Assembly (NCBI GenBank): GCA_964019055.1
Contig: OZ025212.1
Coordinates: 12,795,391-12,859,390, forward strand
Length of the DNA stretch: 64,000 nt
From: Anthopleura xanthogrammica
Lineage: Eukaryota > Cnidaria > Anthozoa > Actiniaria > Actiniidae
Direction of reading: 5' to 3'
Positions 32,135 to 44,423 of the stretch are shown here, piece after piece. A program made the translations under genes and the position numbers. How positions within the stretch are numbered: position 1 is the stretch's first letter; each line of letters begins with the position of its first letter. The notes under the pieces were generated by a model. It saw only the letters and a list, made by a program, of their open reading frames with translations, was not told the DNA's origin and ran no database searches.

Positions 32135-35100
32135 ATGGATAAGGGAGAACTAGGAGAAGACGTTTTATCCATGGTGGATGTTCTTCAAGAGGATAATGAT
32201 TTAGAAGAAGAAGCGAATGCCGTTTTTGGCGATGGCGATGACCAGCAATGCACATATCACAAGGTACTAGAACCTTCCTTTCAACTTAATTATATACTTC
32301 AACATTTCATCGTCTTCAATCAAAAATTGAGCTTTTTATAGAAGCTATGTGGCCCCGTTTTTCTGGTTTAACAGATGTAAGCTTAAGCATACAAATTATA
32401 AACTTAAGCTTACATATTAAAATATAACTCTTGCGAATTAATGAAGGAAAAATTAAAGGATAGAAGAAATGAAGAGAGAAAAATACGAAAAATCAGATAA
32501 AAGAATTACTTAAGTAACAGTATACCAAATCTATAATAATAAGTGTACCTTTAATAACCAATTCCTATAATATTTTTTAATAATATCTTTTTATTGCCTT
32601 TTTATTTAGGGTTATGCGAGTCGACAGGCCTTGTATTCTTGCAGTACTTGTGTTCCTCCCAGCGCAGAACCAGCAGGCGTGTGTCTTGCCTGTAGCCTAA
32701 CCTGTCATGATGGACATGACCTGTATGAACTCTACACCAAAAGGTAGATAGACTATATTGCTGGTCTGCTGCTGTGAAGCATCCTGGGACTTTTGACTCA
32801 ATGAAATAACACCAAACAAAAGACATTGTGGTTTGCTGTTCTTTTGTTTGGGGTTATTTGATTGAGTTAACAGTCCCAGAATGCATTTCCAAGGCACAAT
32901 GCTCTTTTCCATAGTCTTTCCACAATCCATTATGATCCCAGCGCGAGCTCGAGGTCAGGGTAAAATTTGCATATTTTTTATGCATTTTTATGCACATTTT
33001 ACCCTGACCTCGAGCTCGCGCTGGGATCATAAGGGATTGTGGGAAGACTATGGAAAGGAGCATACAGTTATTTCAAAAAAGGTTGGTGAAGGTTTTGTTG
33101 CATGTTGCATGTTGAAATAGCTGTGGTCTAATGCATGTGTCCTGGATTTACAATATAAAATGCAAGATGAATAAAGGCATTTAAACTTTTGTTTAAATCA
33201 TCATTTTTTCATTAGGAATTTCAGATGTGATTGTGGTAACTCAAGGTTTGAAGGAATCATGAAGTGTAAACTTCGTCCTGTGAGTATTATATACTACTTC
33301 CATGCAGTTATTTACTAAGTTGACTGACTACTTTTGAACTTTCAATTTGAGCCCAAGATGCCGCATGCACCAAAACTGTGTAAAACCGCTTAATAAGCTA
33401 AGGGGGGGGGGGGGGGGGGGCATAAGGGGAGAAAAAGAAAAAAGTAAAAAAACGCAATACAGCAACACTTGCTTTGGTCTTGCATTTACTAATACAGACC
33501 ACACAGACTTTTTTCACCGATTACCCCGGCCTAAGATTTATAATAACCGCATAGTCTTGTCAAACTGCAATACGTACTGCAAGTTAAAATAAAAATTACT
33601 GTAGAACCACACCAAAAATAAGGGAATAATACATCAGCCCTTATGTCCCCCTACACTAGTCATCTATCTGCCCTTGAAATATAACACTGTTGTGAATTAT
33701 ATAATTTTAGGACAAGGATACAACAAACAGTAAAAACAATTACAATCAGAACTTTAGAGGAGTATACTGCACATGCCATAAACCATATCCTGACCCTGAA
33801 GATGACGTGAGTGTTAATGGTTATGAATGGACATACGATTATTAAAGTACTACAGACTATGATCAAAGTTTTGACTTGCCTTTTTTATGCATGGATTGGA
33901 AGACCTTTGATCGTGAAGTGAAATGTCACTTTCCTTTTTCAAATATCTTTTTTCCTTCCAAAGATATTGAAGTTTAAAAACTGGCGGCAATTGTTCCTGA
34001 TGACGTCATACATCTATTCTCAATACGTGACTAGCCTAGGATTACGATAAGCTATATCTCAGCCTAAAGGTCCCATTATCAAAAATTGGAGACATTAAAA
34101 TTTGATTGTAGTAGCACTTTAATAATTTCAGTTGTTTTGATTATATGTAAATGCAAGCCTCAATTTTATACTAATACTTTGCTTTGATTTGTTGAAGATT
34201 GAAGATGAGATGATACAGTGTGTAGTCTGTGAGGACTGGTATCATTCAAGGGTAAATATTCATTTTCAAGAATGATTACTAAGGTTCTTGCCATCTATTT
34301 TGCTTAGCACCTTTGTTGTGTGTGAGTTCATGGCCTTTCATCATGCACAGGGCTTACTGTCCTTCTACTCTAACCGCGGTCACCCAGAGTTCGTTGAGTA
34401 ATCAGATTACGACTGAATACAAAAACAAGAACAATATAATTCAAGTTCATACTTCTGTGCACGGTTGTTTTACATTAAACGACAATTTCTATGGCTGGAT
34501 TTTAATAAATAAGGGTTGTGTAAAAACTCGTAATCTTATTGGTCAACGAACTCTGGGTGACCGCAGTTAGAGTAGAAGGACTGTAAAATTGGCCACTCAG
34601 TCGCCAGTCATAATGACTGGCGAAATTAGTTTTTCCTCAGTCATACCTTGTTTCTAGCTCAACGTTACTGGTCAAAATGACCGGCAAGGCAAAGATTTGA
34701 CTGGACAAGTTCCAATTCTGGCCAGACATTGTCCAATGACTAGCTGTTATTTTAAGCCCTGGTGAGGCAGCTTTGTTGATTGGCACAATAAATTTCCCCC
34801 ATGTAGCCTCACATTCAAGCACTTCAGGATGAGGTTAGGTGTGGTTGAACAAAGGTTTTTATTCTCATGGGAATAAACATGGCACTGTGTGATAAAATTC
34901 CATGAGTTCCATGTTATTTTTTGCAGCATCTTGGATCTTTGCCACCAGCTGGTGGGGATTTCCAGGAAATGATCTGTGACGCATGCATGGAAAGATGTCC
35001 ATTTCTGCAGGCTTACTTGTCTCTGTCAGGTATGTGACTAGATTAGAATACTGAGGCTTGATACTATCAGCTTCCTGGCATGGCAGGTGATAATGGTCAC

Positions 35101-36244
35101 CAGGAAAGCATGAGTGGTGTTTGCTGGCCTGGTAATGCACTACTACCTCTCACCAATATCCATAGGTGGGTTCCAAACAGAAACACAAATCAATTTGATC
35201 AAACCCTGAAACAGCCTCTGGGCTGATCTAGGTCAGGGCATGGCTAACTCACAGATTGAACCCTGAAACAACCTCTGTGCTGATTAAAATCAAGCACACC
35301 TAACTCACAGATTGAACTCTGGAACAACCTCTGGGCTGATCTAAGTCACTTGAGGCACAGCTAACCTACAGATAGCACTCTGAAACAACCTTAGTTGATG
35401 GAGGAAAACTGGAGAACTCAAAAAAAGCCCCTCAAATCAAGTGAGAGACCTCAATTGACATGTAATGCCATGTCCAGGAATCAAACCTAAGATCCCCAAA
35501 GAATAAGGGCCACAGGTTTGTTAACCACTGGCTAGTAAGTAAAAAAATGATGATTTTGTTTTCACAGCACCAAGCCAAACAGGTCTTGGACCAAGCCAGC
35601 AAGTAATAACAAATGAAGAAAAAGATGTCTCAGTAGATGTTGTGAAAAGTGAAAAGACAGAGACTGAGACTACAAAGACAGGGCCAGGAAGTGCCACAAG
35701 TGAAGTGAAAACACAAGACAATGAAAAATCACCTGTGAAGGTGAGATAATAGCAGAAATATCAATAAAAAGGAATAAGAGGTGAATAAGTGAATGAATAA
35801 ATGGAAAAAAAGCAAGATTGGATGAATGAATGAAACAAAAAAATATTGGTAAATTCAAATGTAACAGAAGAAAATAGAATAGGGATAGAATAAAAAAATA
35901 ATAGGGAGAGAAGAATGGAAAAAATTAAATGAATGAACAAATGAATGAATGGAAATAAAGTGCAAGAAAGAGAAGTTGTATGGATCATTATAATGTTATA
36001 ATGATTTATGATTTATATAGCGTCCTTTCCATATGTATATATAATCAAAGGCGCTTTACAATCATCAGAGGTGGTTAGTATAAGGTGTAGGCACTGAGGG
36101 TGGTCGCTGCCAGGGTTTCTTTATGCCCTTAGTGGTTCTTTTACGTCCCTCCAATATTGGTTAGTGATGAAGTGTGGAGGGATTGTGGTCATCCCAGCCA
36201 CTTGAAAGTCTAACCGTTTGTAGATGTAATTACAAAGGCAGCAG

Positions 36245-36281
<37 letters not shown>

Positions 36282-39200
36282 TTTATAAATACTCCAGTTT
36301 CACATTCGATGGAAACCGCTGTTTTTGAAGACCACAGACTCATTTGTACAGGCTTAGCCTCGCTTATAAGTCAGCTATTCAACGACATCATTAAAAGTCT
36401 GTGGGATTTCAAAACATTGGTATTGTTCAACTTAGACATTCTTTACATTACGGTTGAGCCAACTGTAATGTAAAGAATGTGCAAGTTGAATAATACCAAT
36501 CCCACGGACTTTTAATGGTGCCTTTGAATAGATGACTTATAAACGAGGCTAAGCCTGTACAAATGAGTCTGTGGTCTTCAAAAACAGCGGTTTCCATCGA
36601 ATGTGAAACTGGAGTATTGAGAGGCAGCGTTGTATCAGATAAGTGGATATAGTGCTATAAGTGTTTTGGTTGAGCGAGCAAGAGTTTGATATCTTTTTCA
36701 GTTCAGTGGTTGATGGATGTACATGAATAACCTGGATTATAAAAGTGATATCATTACATGGCATCGATGGACACACTTCCCCTAGAAAACTGAATTCTTT
36801 CCCATGTAAACCAGATTAGACCAGATTCAATTGTTCCTGCCTGTCATGGCTACTATCACATGATGGTGCAAAGCCTCTATAGTAATTTTTGAAATTTTTG
36901 TTTTAGGGAAACACGTCAAACCAAACTGCACCTTCACTTTCATCAAATAATGAAACTGAGAACCAAGCCAATGGCGAAGATGATGATACCAAGAAAGATA
37001 CTGTAAAGGATGATAAAAGAGCTGCAGAATGTGACTGTAAATTAGTTCAGTTGCAGGCCAGTGTCACTGAAATTCGAAATGCTGCTTCTTTCTGGAACAC
37101 TGGCTGGCGAAGCCAGTTATGTACTTGTGACAGCTGTAAGGTACAGTAGATGAGACACACTTACCTTCTAATATCCTTGGGCTAGTCAATGTTAGGGCAT
37201 GGCTAACTCACAGATCAAACCCTGAAACAACCTCTGGGCTGATCTAAGTCAGGGCAGAATTAATTCACAGACCGAACCCTGTAAAAACCTCTGGGCTGAT
37301 CTAAGCCAGGGCATGGCTAATTCACAGATCTAACCCTGAAACAAATATATTTTTTCAAGGACTTATATAGTTCACTTGGTGTCTCCTTCCTGATGGACCA
37401 ACAAGACACCATAGTGGCTTACGAAGAAAGAGGAAAGCAAGCCCAGGCATCAAAGATGACATCCTATGAAAGTGGTATGCAAGCGCTGGAGGGTATGGGA
37501 AGAATTAACCAAGTGGAAGCAATCCATGGTAAATACAACTTATACATTCAATTGACGTTGTTATGGGTAAGGGTATATATGGTACTAAGTTTGTCAGTAG
37601 GGTGTTGGTGGGTTGTCAGTAGGGTGTTGGTGGGTTATTAGTAGGGTGTTGGTGGGTTGTCAGTAGGGTGTTGGTATGTTGTCAGTAGGGTGTTGGTATG
37701 TTGTCAGTAGGGTGTTGGTGGGTTGTCAATAGGGTGTTGGTATGTTGTCAGTAGGGTGTTGGTATGTTGTCAGTAGGGTGTTGGAGGGTTGTCAGTAGGG
37801 TGTTGGAGGTGGTCAGTAGGGTGTTGGTATGTTGTCAGTACAGTGTTGGAGGGTTGTCAGTAGGGTGTTGGAGGTTGTCAGTAGGGTGTTGGTATGTTGT
37901 CAGTAGGGTGTTGGTGGGTTGTCAGTAGGGTGTTGGTAGGTTGTCAGTAGGGTGTTGGTATGTTGTCAGTAGGGTGTTGGTGGGTTGTCAATAGGGTGTT
38001 GGTATGTTGTCAGTAGGGTGTTGGTGGGTTGTCAGTAGGGTGTTGGTATGTTGTCAGTAGGGTGTTGGTGGGTTGTCAGTAGGGTGTTGGTATGTTGTCA
38101 GTAGGGTGTTGGTGGGTTGTCAGTAGGGTGTTGGTATGTTGTCAGTAGGGTGTTGGTGGGTTGTCAATAGGGTGTTGGTATGTTGTCAGTAGGGTGTTGG
38201 TATGTTGTCAGTAGGGTGTTGGTATGTTGTCAGTAGGGTGTTGGTATGTTGTCAGTAGGGTGTTGTCAGTAGGGTGTTGGTATGTTGTCAGTTGGGTGTT
38301 GGAATTTTGTCAGTAGGGTGTTGGTATGTTGTCAGTAGGGTGTTGGTATGTTGTCAGTAGGGTGTTGGTGGGTTGTCAATAGGGTGTTGGTATGTTGTCA
38401 GTAGGGTGTTGGTATGTTGTCAGTAGGGTGTTGGTATGTTGTCAGTAGGGTGTTGGTATGTTGTCAGTAGGGTGTTGGAATGTTGTCAGTAGGGTGTTGG
38501 TGGGTGGTCAGTAGGGTGTTGGTGGGTTGTCAGTAGGGTGTTGGAGGGTTGTCAGTAGGGTGTTGGAGGGTTGTCAGTATGGTGTTGGTAGTTTGTCAGT
38601 AGGGTGTTGGTGGGTGGTCAGTAGGGTGTTGGTGGGTTGTCAGTAGGGTGTCAGTGGTTGTCAGTAGGGTGTCGGTGGTTATCAGTGGGGTGTTGGTAGG
38701 GTGTCAGTAGGGTGTTGGTAGGGTGTTGGTGGGTGGTCAGTAGGGTGCCCCCTTATTTCTCGCAATGAATGGATTACTACTGTACTTAGGATGAATCAAG
38801 TCTAAATAAGTAACTTTCAACTCTTCAGGATATAATGACATGAAGAATGAACTCACTGAATACCTGAGGGAGTTTGCTGATCAAGGAAAGGTACTAACTA
38901 CTGTATTCCTAGTCTGTTTTATTTTCATTTACATAATGGGAACTTCACACACGATTCCTCAGGCTAACGTAAGTTATATTGAGGATAGCCCGGAGGAGGT
39001 TAGGGGTCAATAACTCCTGGGAGTGATGGTGGTGAACATCGCTGATGGGAGGTTTGTGAGGCATGCTCTGAATTGGTTTTGATCTGAAATATATCTTTTT
39101 ATACGAAACGACCTGATGTGGTGGGCTTGGGTTGGCATGCTAAGTCAACCTACTGTAGGAAAAAAGGTGTTCTGTGTCGAGTCCCTAGAGAAAATAGTTA

Positions 39201-39802
39201 AACATTGTACAAGCAGGTACATTGAAAATAGTGTCAAAAGAGGCTTTGCACCATCACGTGATGGCAGCCATGACAGGAATCTCTTTCTCCTGAGAAACTG
39301 AATTCTTTCCCATGTAAACCAGATAAGACCAGATTCAATTGTTCCTGCCTCCTGTCATGGCTGCCATCACATGATGGTGCAAAGCCTCTATTGGATTCAG
39401 TGGAACTTAGAAGAACCACTCTGTGGATCCACTTATAAAATCCCATTTATTTTATCCCATTTATTTTATCCCATTTCTCTCATTTATTTTCTTCCCAGTT
39501 TTAGGTTGTTTTAGGAAGGACCACTCTGTGGATCCACTTATAAAATCCCATTTATTTTATCCCATTTATTTTATCCCATTTCTCTCATTTATTTTCTTCC
39601 CAGTTTTAGGTTGTTTTAGGAAGGACCACTCTGTGGATCCACTTAGAAAATCCCATTTATTTAATCCCATTTCTCCCATTTATTTTCTTCCCTGTTTTAG
39701 GTTGTCACGTCTGAGGATATCAAGAGCTTCTTTGAATCAATGCAGTCAAGAAAGAGACAAAGGACTGGCTCGGCAACTGCCATACAATACCAGTGCAAGT
39801 AG
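32135..39802 (+). CDS. UBR7: UBR7, putative E3 ubiquitin ligase with UBR box and PHD-type finger
   Basis: Eleven exons: 32135-32263, 32610-32743, 33216-33279, 33711-33806, 34199-34252, 34927-35029, 35568-35740, 36907-37140, 37360-37528, 38829-38890 and 39701-39802 (1320 nt, 439 aa; human UBR7 is about 425 aa). All phases agree. The N-terminus MDKGELGEDVLSMVDVLQED leads into a UBR box (CTYHKGYASRQALYSCSTC, CLACSLTCHDGHDLYELYTK, NFRCDCGN). A PHD-like zinc finger follows (GVYCTCHKPYPDPEDD, MIQCVVCEDWYHSRHLG, MICDACMERCPFL). A Glu/Thr/Lys-rich disordered segment comes next, then the UBR7 C-terminal region (FWNTGWRSQLCTCDSC, MDQQDTIVAYEERGK, EDIKSFFESMQSRKRQR). UBR boxes recognise N-degrons; UBR7 is also linked to histone H2B ubiquitination. 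Intron 9 carries a 1.2-kb minisatellite, and the last acceptor lies inside a 105-bp tandem repeat. Confidence 0.95.
32877..33070. mobile_element. long-hairpin MITE in UBR7 intron 2
   Basis: 'caatgctcttttccatagtctttccacaatcc.ttatgatcccagcgcgagctcgaggtcagggtaaaat' is inverted almost perfectly across a short AT-rich centre near 32975. There is no coding capacity. Confidence 0.85.
34358..34582. mobile_element. MITE with about 39-bp terminal inverted repeats (UBR7 intron 5)
   Basis: The ends read GTCCTTCTACTCTAACCGCG... and its complement ...CGCAGTTAGAGTAGAAGGAC, extending through 'gtcacccagagttcgttga'. The interior is AT-rich and noncoding. Confidence 0.85.
35195..35400. repeat. tandem 'cctgaaacaacctctgggctgatctaagtc' repeat
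   Basis: Three or four units of about 60 bp, inverted relative to 15449-15635. Related units occur at 37185-37345 and 59240-59320. Confidence 0.75.
36283..36620. mobile_element. about 340-bp near-perfect palindrome (UBR7 intron 7)
   Basis: 'aatactccagtttcacattcgatggaaaccgctgtttttgaagaccacagactcatttgtacaggcttagcc' is inverted at 36550-36617. The arms continue almost to the centre at about 36455 (ctttacattacggtt/aactgtaatgtaaag). Confidence 0.88.
36786..36884. mobile_element. partial copy of hairpin element also at 39237-39392
   Basis: 'aactgaattctttcccatgtaaaccagat.agaccagattcaattgttcctgcc' and 'atcacatgatggtgcaaagcctctat' are shared. Only one arm remains here. Confidence 0.75.
37577..38745. 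repeat. 22-bp minisatellite in UBR7 intron 9
   Basis: About 50 copies of GTCAGTAGGGTGTTGGTATGTT with common variants (gtggg, gaggg) and a few indels, ending in degraded copies near 38700. Confidence 0.95.
39237..39392. mobile_element. hairpin element, full copy
   Basis: 'agaggctttgcaccatcacgtgatggcagccatgacagga' is inverted at 39350-39392 ('tcctgtcatggctgccatcacatgatggtgcaaagcctct'). Confidence 0.85.
39411..39715. repeat. 105-bp tandem repeat (three copies) containing the UBR7 terminal 3' splice site
   Basis: The unit starts at 'ccactctgtggatccactta' (39416, 39521, 39626) and ends with 'tattttcttccc.gttttaggttgt'. In the third copy this terminal block is the real acceptor and the first bases of the last UBR7 exon (39701). 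Confidence 0.88.
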
Positions 39803-40891
39803 TGACTATGCCAGACACGACAGAACTGTTGATAAGATACGTATACTGTACCTTTGAATTAGCCAGTAACAAAACAAGCAAGGGGCTGGGTCCGATTTTT
39901 AAAAAAACTCATTTAATTAAGGTTCCAAAACAAATGACCCCATCACATGAAAGAGCAACATACATCAACCTTACTGACCAAGTTTCAGGATGTTTGACGT
40001 TATAGAAAGAATGGTATAAGCATTCAAGCACTGCCAAAATTACAGATACATGTATGGTGTCCCTCCAAACGTCCACAGCCACACATACATTCTCTGTATT
40101 TTAGAAATTAAAAAAAATATCGTAATTTCGTTTCATTTTGCCCAAAATTGATCAAATTTTTGATTCTGACTAATTTTTATGTGCTCTTTCTTATGGTATG
40201 ATTTGTTTGTGAATGAAATCAAATACTCAGTCCCAGTCCCCTGCTCGTTTGTTACGGGCGAATAGAAAATAGTGTCCTCAGAGAGGACATCAGCATGCGG
40301 TAGGGTGGTCATACTGCTAAAGGTAACTAGCTTTTTCTGGTGACAACTTGGGAAAGAAAATTTAAAAAAACTTGTCCCTAGCACCAATATCTATATCCCC
40401 ACCCCTAGACAGCCCGAATTTAGCAAAACCATAGTCCCATTAAAAGTTTGGAAAAAATCCCATTCTTATGATTTATGCTAGAGTTTGGGAAATTTTTCTT
40501 TTTTTCTCCCTATATCAACATATCAATATTTTCTAATGTATTTGAACTGTCGCATCTTTATGCCTGTGTCAAGTGCTGGCCTCTAACCAGATTGTCAGTA
40601 GCGTCAGTTTAAAAAAAGAACAAAAACAGGACATGTCTTCCCAACAGTATCCAAGAAAACAAATGTATAAATAATACTATATACTTAGCATTAGTTTATT
40701 ATCAATAAGAAATGTTGTATATTTAGATTAAGAGATGCTTTTTGTAAAATGTTGTGTTTGTGCAAGAGAAATTCCAAGTGCACTTTGGAGAAAAGAATCG
40801 TAGTTTTTACCTGCCTTCTCAAGCTCGCAGTTTTCGTCATGACAAAAAGCGTTTTGTTGGACAACAAACAGAGAAGTGTTGCAAGGCCGAC

Positions 40892-42165
40892 TGTGTTCTT
40901 GGGTGGCGTGGATGGTGATCTCGGGTAGCGTTGACTGTGATCTTGGGTGGCGTGGCCTGTGATCTTGGTTGGCGTGGACGGTGATCTCAGGTGGCGTGGA
41001 CTGTGATCTCAGGTGGCGTGGACTGTGATCTTGGGTGGCATGGACTGTGATCTTGGATGGCGTGGCCTGTGATCTTGGTTGGCGTGGACTGTGATCTCAG
41101 GTGGCGTGGACTGTGATCTCAGGTGGCGTGGACTGTGATCTTGGGTGGCGTGGACTGTAATCTCAGGTGGCGTGGACTGTGATCTTGGTTGGCGTGGACT
41201 GTGATCTCAGGTGGCGTGGACTGTGATCTTGGTTGGCGTGGACTGTGATCTCAGGTGGCGTGGACTGTGATCTCAGGTGGCGTGGACTGTGATCTTGGGT
41301 GGCGTGGACTGTGATCTTGGGTGGCGTGGCCTGTGATCTTGGTTGGCGTGGACTGTGATCTCAGGTGGCGTGGACTGTGATCTTGGGTGGCGTGGACTGT
41401 GATCTTGGGTGGCGTGGCCTGTGATCTTGGTTGGCGTGGACTGTGATCTTGGGTGGCGTGGACTGTGATCTTGGGTGGCGTGGCCTGTGATCTTGGGTGG
41501 CGTGGACTGTGATCTCAGGTGGCGTGGACTGTGATCTCAGGTGGCGTGGACTGTGATCTCAGGTGGCGTGGACTGTGATCTTGGGTGGCGTGGCCTGTGA
41601 TCTTGGGTGGCGTGGACTGTGATCTCAGGTGGCGTGGACTGTGATCTTGGGTGGCGTGGACTGTAATCTCAGGTGGTGTGGACTGTGATCTTTGGTGTCG
41701 TGGACTGTGATCTTTGGTGTCGTGGGCTGTGATCTTGGGTGGCACGGGCTGTGATTTGGGTGGCGTGGACTGTGATCTTGGATGGCGTGGACTGTGATCT
41801 CGGGTGGCGTAGACTGTGATCTCAGGTGGCATGGACTGTGATCTCGGGTGGGGCGGACTGTGATCTTGGGTGGCATGGACTGTGATCTCGGGTGGCGTGG
41901 ACTGTGATCTCGGTGGCATGGACTGTGATCTCGGGTGGGGCGGACTGTGATCTTGGGTGGCATGGACTGTGATCTCGGGTGGCGTGGACTGTGATCTCAG
42001 GTGGCATGGACTGTGATCTCGGGTGGCGTAGACTGTGATCTCGGTGGCATGGACTGTGATCTCGGGTGGGGCGGACTGTGATCTTGGGTGGCATGGACTG
42101 TGATCTCGGGTGGCGTGGACTGTCATCTTGGGTGGCGTGATCAGTCATCTTTTGTGGTGTGGACT
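40892..42165. repeat. 22-bp minisatellite, consensus GTGGCGTGGACTGTGATCTCAG
   Basis: About 57 copies with variants (cttggg, ctcggg, cctgtg). Because 22 is not a multiple of 3, each frame reads a 22-residue repeat, and on the minus strand frames stay open for long stretches (His/Ser/Pro/Thr-rich). The minus-strand GPCR frame runs into it. Confidence 0.93.
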
Positions 42166-43192
42166 GATCTGGAATGGCGTGGTGTATCATCTTGGTTGGC
42201 GTAGAATGCAATGTCATCCGGGGCGTCATTGAGTGTATTTTCTCTCTTCTAAGCCAAGAAAGTTTGCCCATCATTCTTGTACGAATTTTTGACAAGCGAA
42301 AAGAGAAGATGAGTGGATTGATGAGAGATTGAATGTGGACGAGAAAGACTAAGATATGATGAAGTTCTGCGATAACATCATTTTTCCATCCCTTTCCTTT
42401 TGCGTAGATGATGGCTTTCACTAACACTAAAGGACAATAGAATACTACCGATGTTAAAACTACTATCCCTAAAGTAAATGTACGTCTGTATTCCTTGATT
42501 CTTTGCTAGTTTGAGCATCGAACAGCCCTTCTTTGATCCATGATAACTTTCATGTGACGATGTGCTGTTGTGCTCACTTTGGCCGTGCAGCAAAATGTTA
42601 TCACGACCATTACCATGTTCACAGCACTTGGCGCTGTGACTCGTCTTGGTTGAAGATAATTGAACTGATTTATCCTAGAAACAATCAGTCCTACACCCAT
42701 TACCACCCAGCTTATTCCAGTAGCTAACATCAGCTTTCTAGTGGTAATCTTGCTGAGGTAAAAAAGAGGCTGTTCAATGGACAAGTACCTTTCGACGCTG
42801 ATTATCAATATGGTAACGAAGGACCATTCTCCGAGCAACAATGCTAGAATCGAGTAGGCGACGGGCAATTTACATGTCGAATATTCGCGTATCCAACATA
42901 TGTTTAAAAAAATAAACAGTGGGTATACAAGAAGGCCCACTAACAAGTCTGTCAGGGAAAGAATGGCAAGCAAGAGGTTGTAGCGGGCAGAGCGAAGCTG
43001 TTTACATTCAAACACTGTCCAAATAATCAGAAGATTGATGGAAATCGCTGGCAACGTGAAGATAGCGGTGAACACTGTAGTGAAGGTTAAGACAGGAAAC
43101 GCTGATCTTGGGAAGTATTCTTGAAGTGTTTCTGAAGGAAATTCCAATACGAATTGACAGTCTGAAGGCGGTTTGGGTGTTGCGTTCGCCAT
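41822..43192 (-). pseudogene. class A GPCR interrupted by an amber codon, tail encoded by a minisatellite
   Basis: From ATG 43190-43192 the frame encodes TM1 to TM5 of a rhodopsin-family receptor: NLLIIWTVF, LSLTDLLVGLLVYPLFIF (TM2 Asp), CKLPVAYSILALLLGEWSFV and ISVERYLSI (E/DRY-type), and a TM4 Trp. TAG at 42506-42508 then stops it in the third intracellular loop (RRAVRCSN*QRIKEYRR). The same frame continues without a shift through TM6 (LGIVVLTSVVFYCPLVLV) and TM7 (HIQSLINPLIFSFRL, the NPxxY position). It then runs into 22-bp repeats and ends at TGA 41822. The frame is clean apart from the amber, so this is a recent pseudogene, a segregating nonsense allele or a base error. The ligand is unknown; the sequence resembles the expanded cnidarian amine/melanocortin-like receptors. 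Confidence 0.75.
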
Positions 43193-44263
43193 TGCTAGCT
43201 TGTCTTCAATTTAAACGAGAACTTCTTTACCACCACAATAAGGTAACTAGCTAACAGACTTTAAAACCTAGAAAATATCCGTATCATGCTCAAGGCACTC
43301 GTAGGTCTGGCTCAATGGGATTTAAAGGAGGGATCCTTGACAAACATCAAAGAATTAACCGAAAGCACTGGTGGATAAGTGAATACCAGTTTGAACCAGA
43401 TTTCGCCGACTTTATAGCAACCGCCTTTCTGAAGATTAAACTTCACAGGTGTCAAATAATAGTGTCTTGTAGCTCACTAAAAACGTAGAAAATAGATGCA
43501 ACTACAAGTGGTTAATAACTTGCGAAATTATCAAGTTGCTTTTAGTTTTTTTTAGTTCCAATTAGTCGCGAAAGCCTCTGCCTTCGGTTTCGATCTTGAA
43601 GTTAAATAAATCAATCTTTATAAGGCTAAGAAATTCAGTCTAAAATAAAGAATATTTTAGAGGAATGTCAGAAAAAGTTTGGAATCCTTGAAAACAAAAT
43701 GTTATAAGATCCAGAACTTTAAAAAAAATTCCAATTCTATCTGGCAATCTGGTAACGAAAACTTAGATACTACAATAGTCAAGATACTGCAAGACATTTA
43801 ATACTACTTGCCTGCTCTTCGATGAGAAATTTAGGACAGTTTTTTTCGACTCTAGCTTAACGAACTTAGTGCGGTCCCAGGGAGTCTAAAACAGCGAAAG
43901 AGCTTGAAATTTTGGATTTTGAAGGGCATTTGGAAGTCGCTTTCTTCGAGAGCCTACCCCGGGCTCCAGAAGTTTCTAACGGGTGAAAGGGTTAAGTGAG
44001 CGAGCGCCGAATTAAAAACAACCCCATGAAAAGGAAGAAGAGAAATTTCCAGAAAGGGTTATTTTAAGAAAGACTTCAAATCGAGGAAGAAAAAACGAAA
44101 GATATCCAGGATAATGTGTTGATGACATCGAAGAAAGTATATAATAATGAAATGAGATGGGAAATGAAAAGAAAAACTTTATTAAAAAAGGGTATCTTGT
44201 TCGTACCAAAATCAATAAGAAAAAAATACATACTCTATATTTGTTTCGAGATGTCAGATGATA

Positions 44264-44388
44264 GCTGTTAAAGTACTGCGGGCGGGCATGGAAGCGAGGC
44301 AACAGTGGGCAAAAGGATTTGTTTGCATTTTTGCCCCTAATTGCCTCGCTCCCATGTCCACTTGCAGTACTTTTAACAGCGTTCATCA
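44264..44388. mobile_element. short hairpin element
   Basis: 'agctgttaaagtactgc...catgg.agcgaggcaa.ag.gggcaaaa' is inverted at 44330-44385 ('ttttgcccctaattgcctcgctcccatg...gcagtacttttaacagc'). Confidence 0.75.
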
Positions 44389-44423
44389 CCTCTTCGAATC
44401 AAACTATCATGATGGTGGATTGG

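Noticed and set aside
37577..38745. 22-bp array as a CRISPR
   Set aside because: Direct head-to-tail repeats with no unique spacers, inside an intron of an animal gene.
42506..42508. TAG in the GPCR as a programmed recoding site
   Set aside because: No nearby recoding signal was recognised and animals have no standard UAG insertion system; a nonsense allele or base error is simpler.
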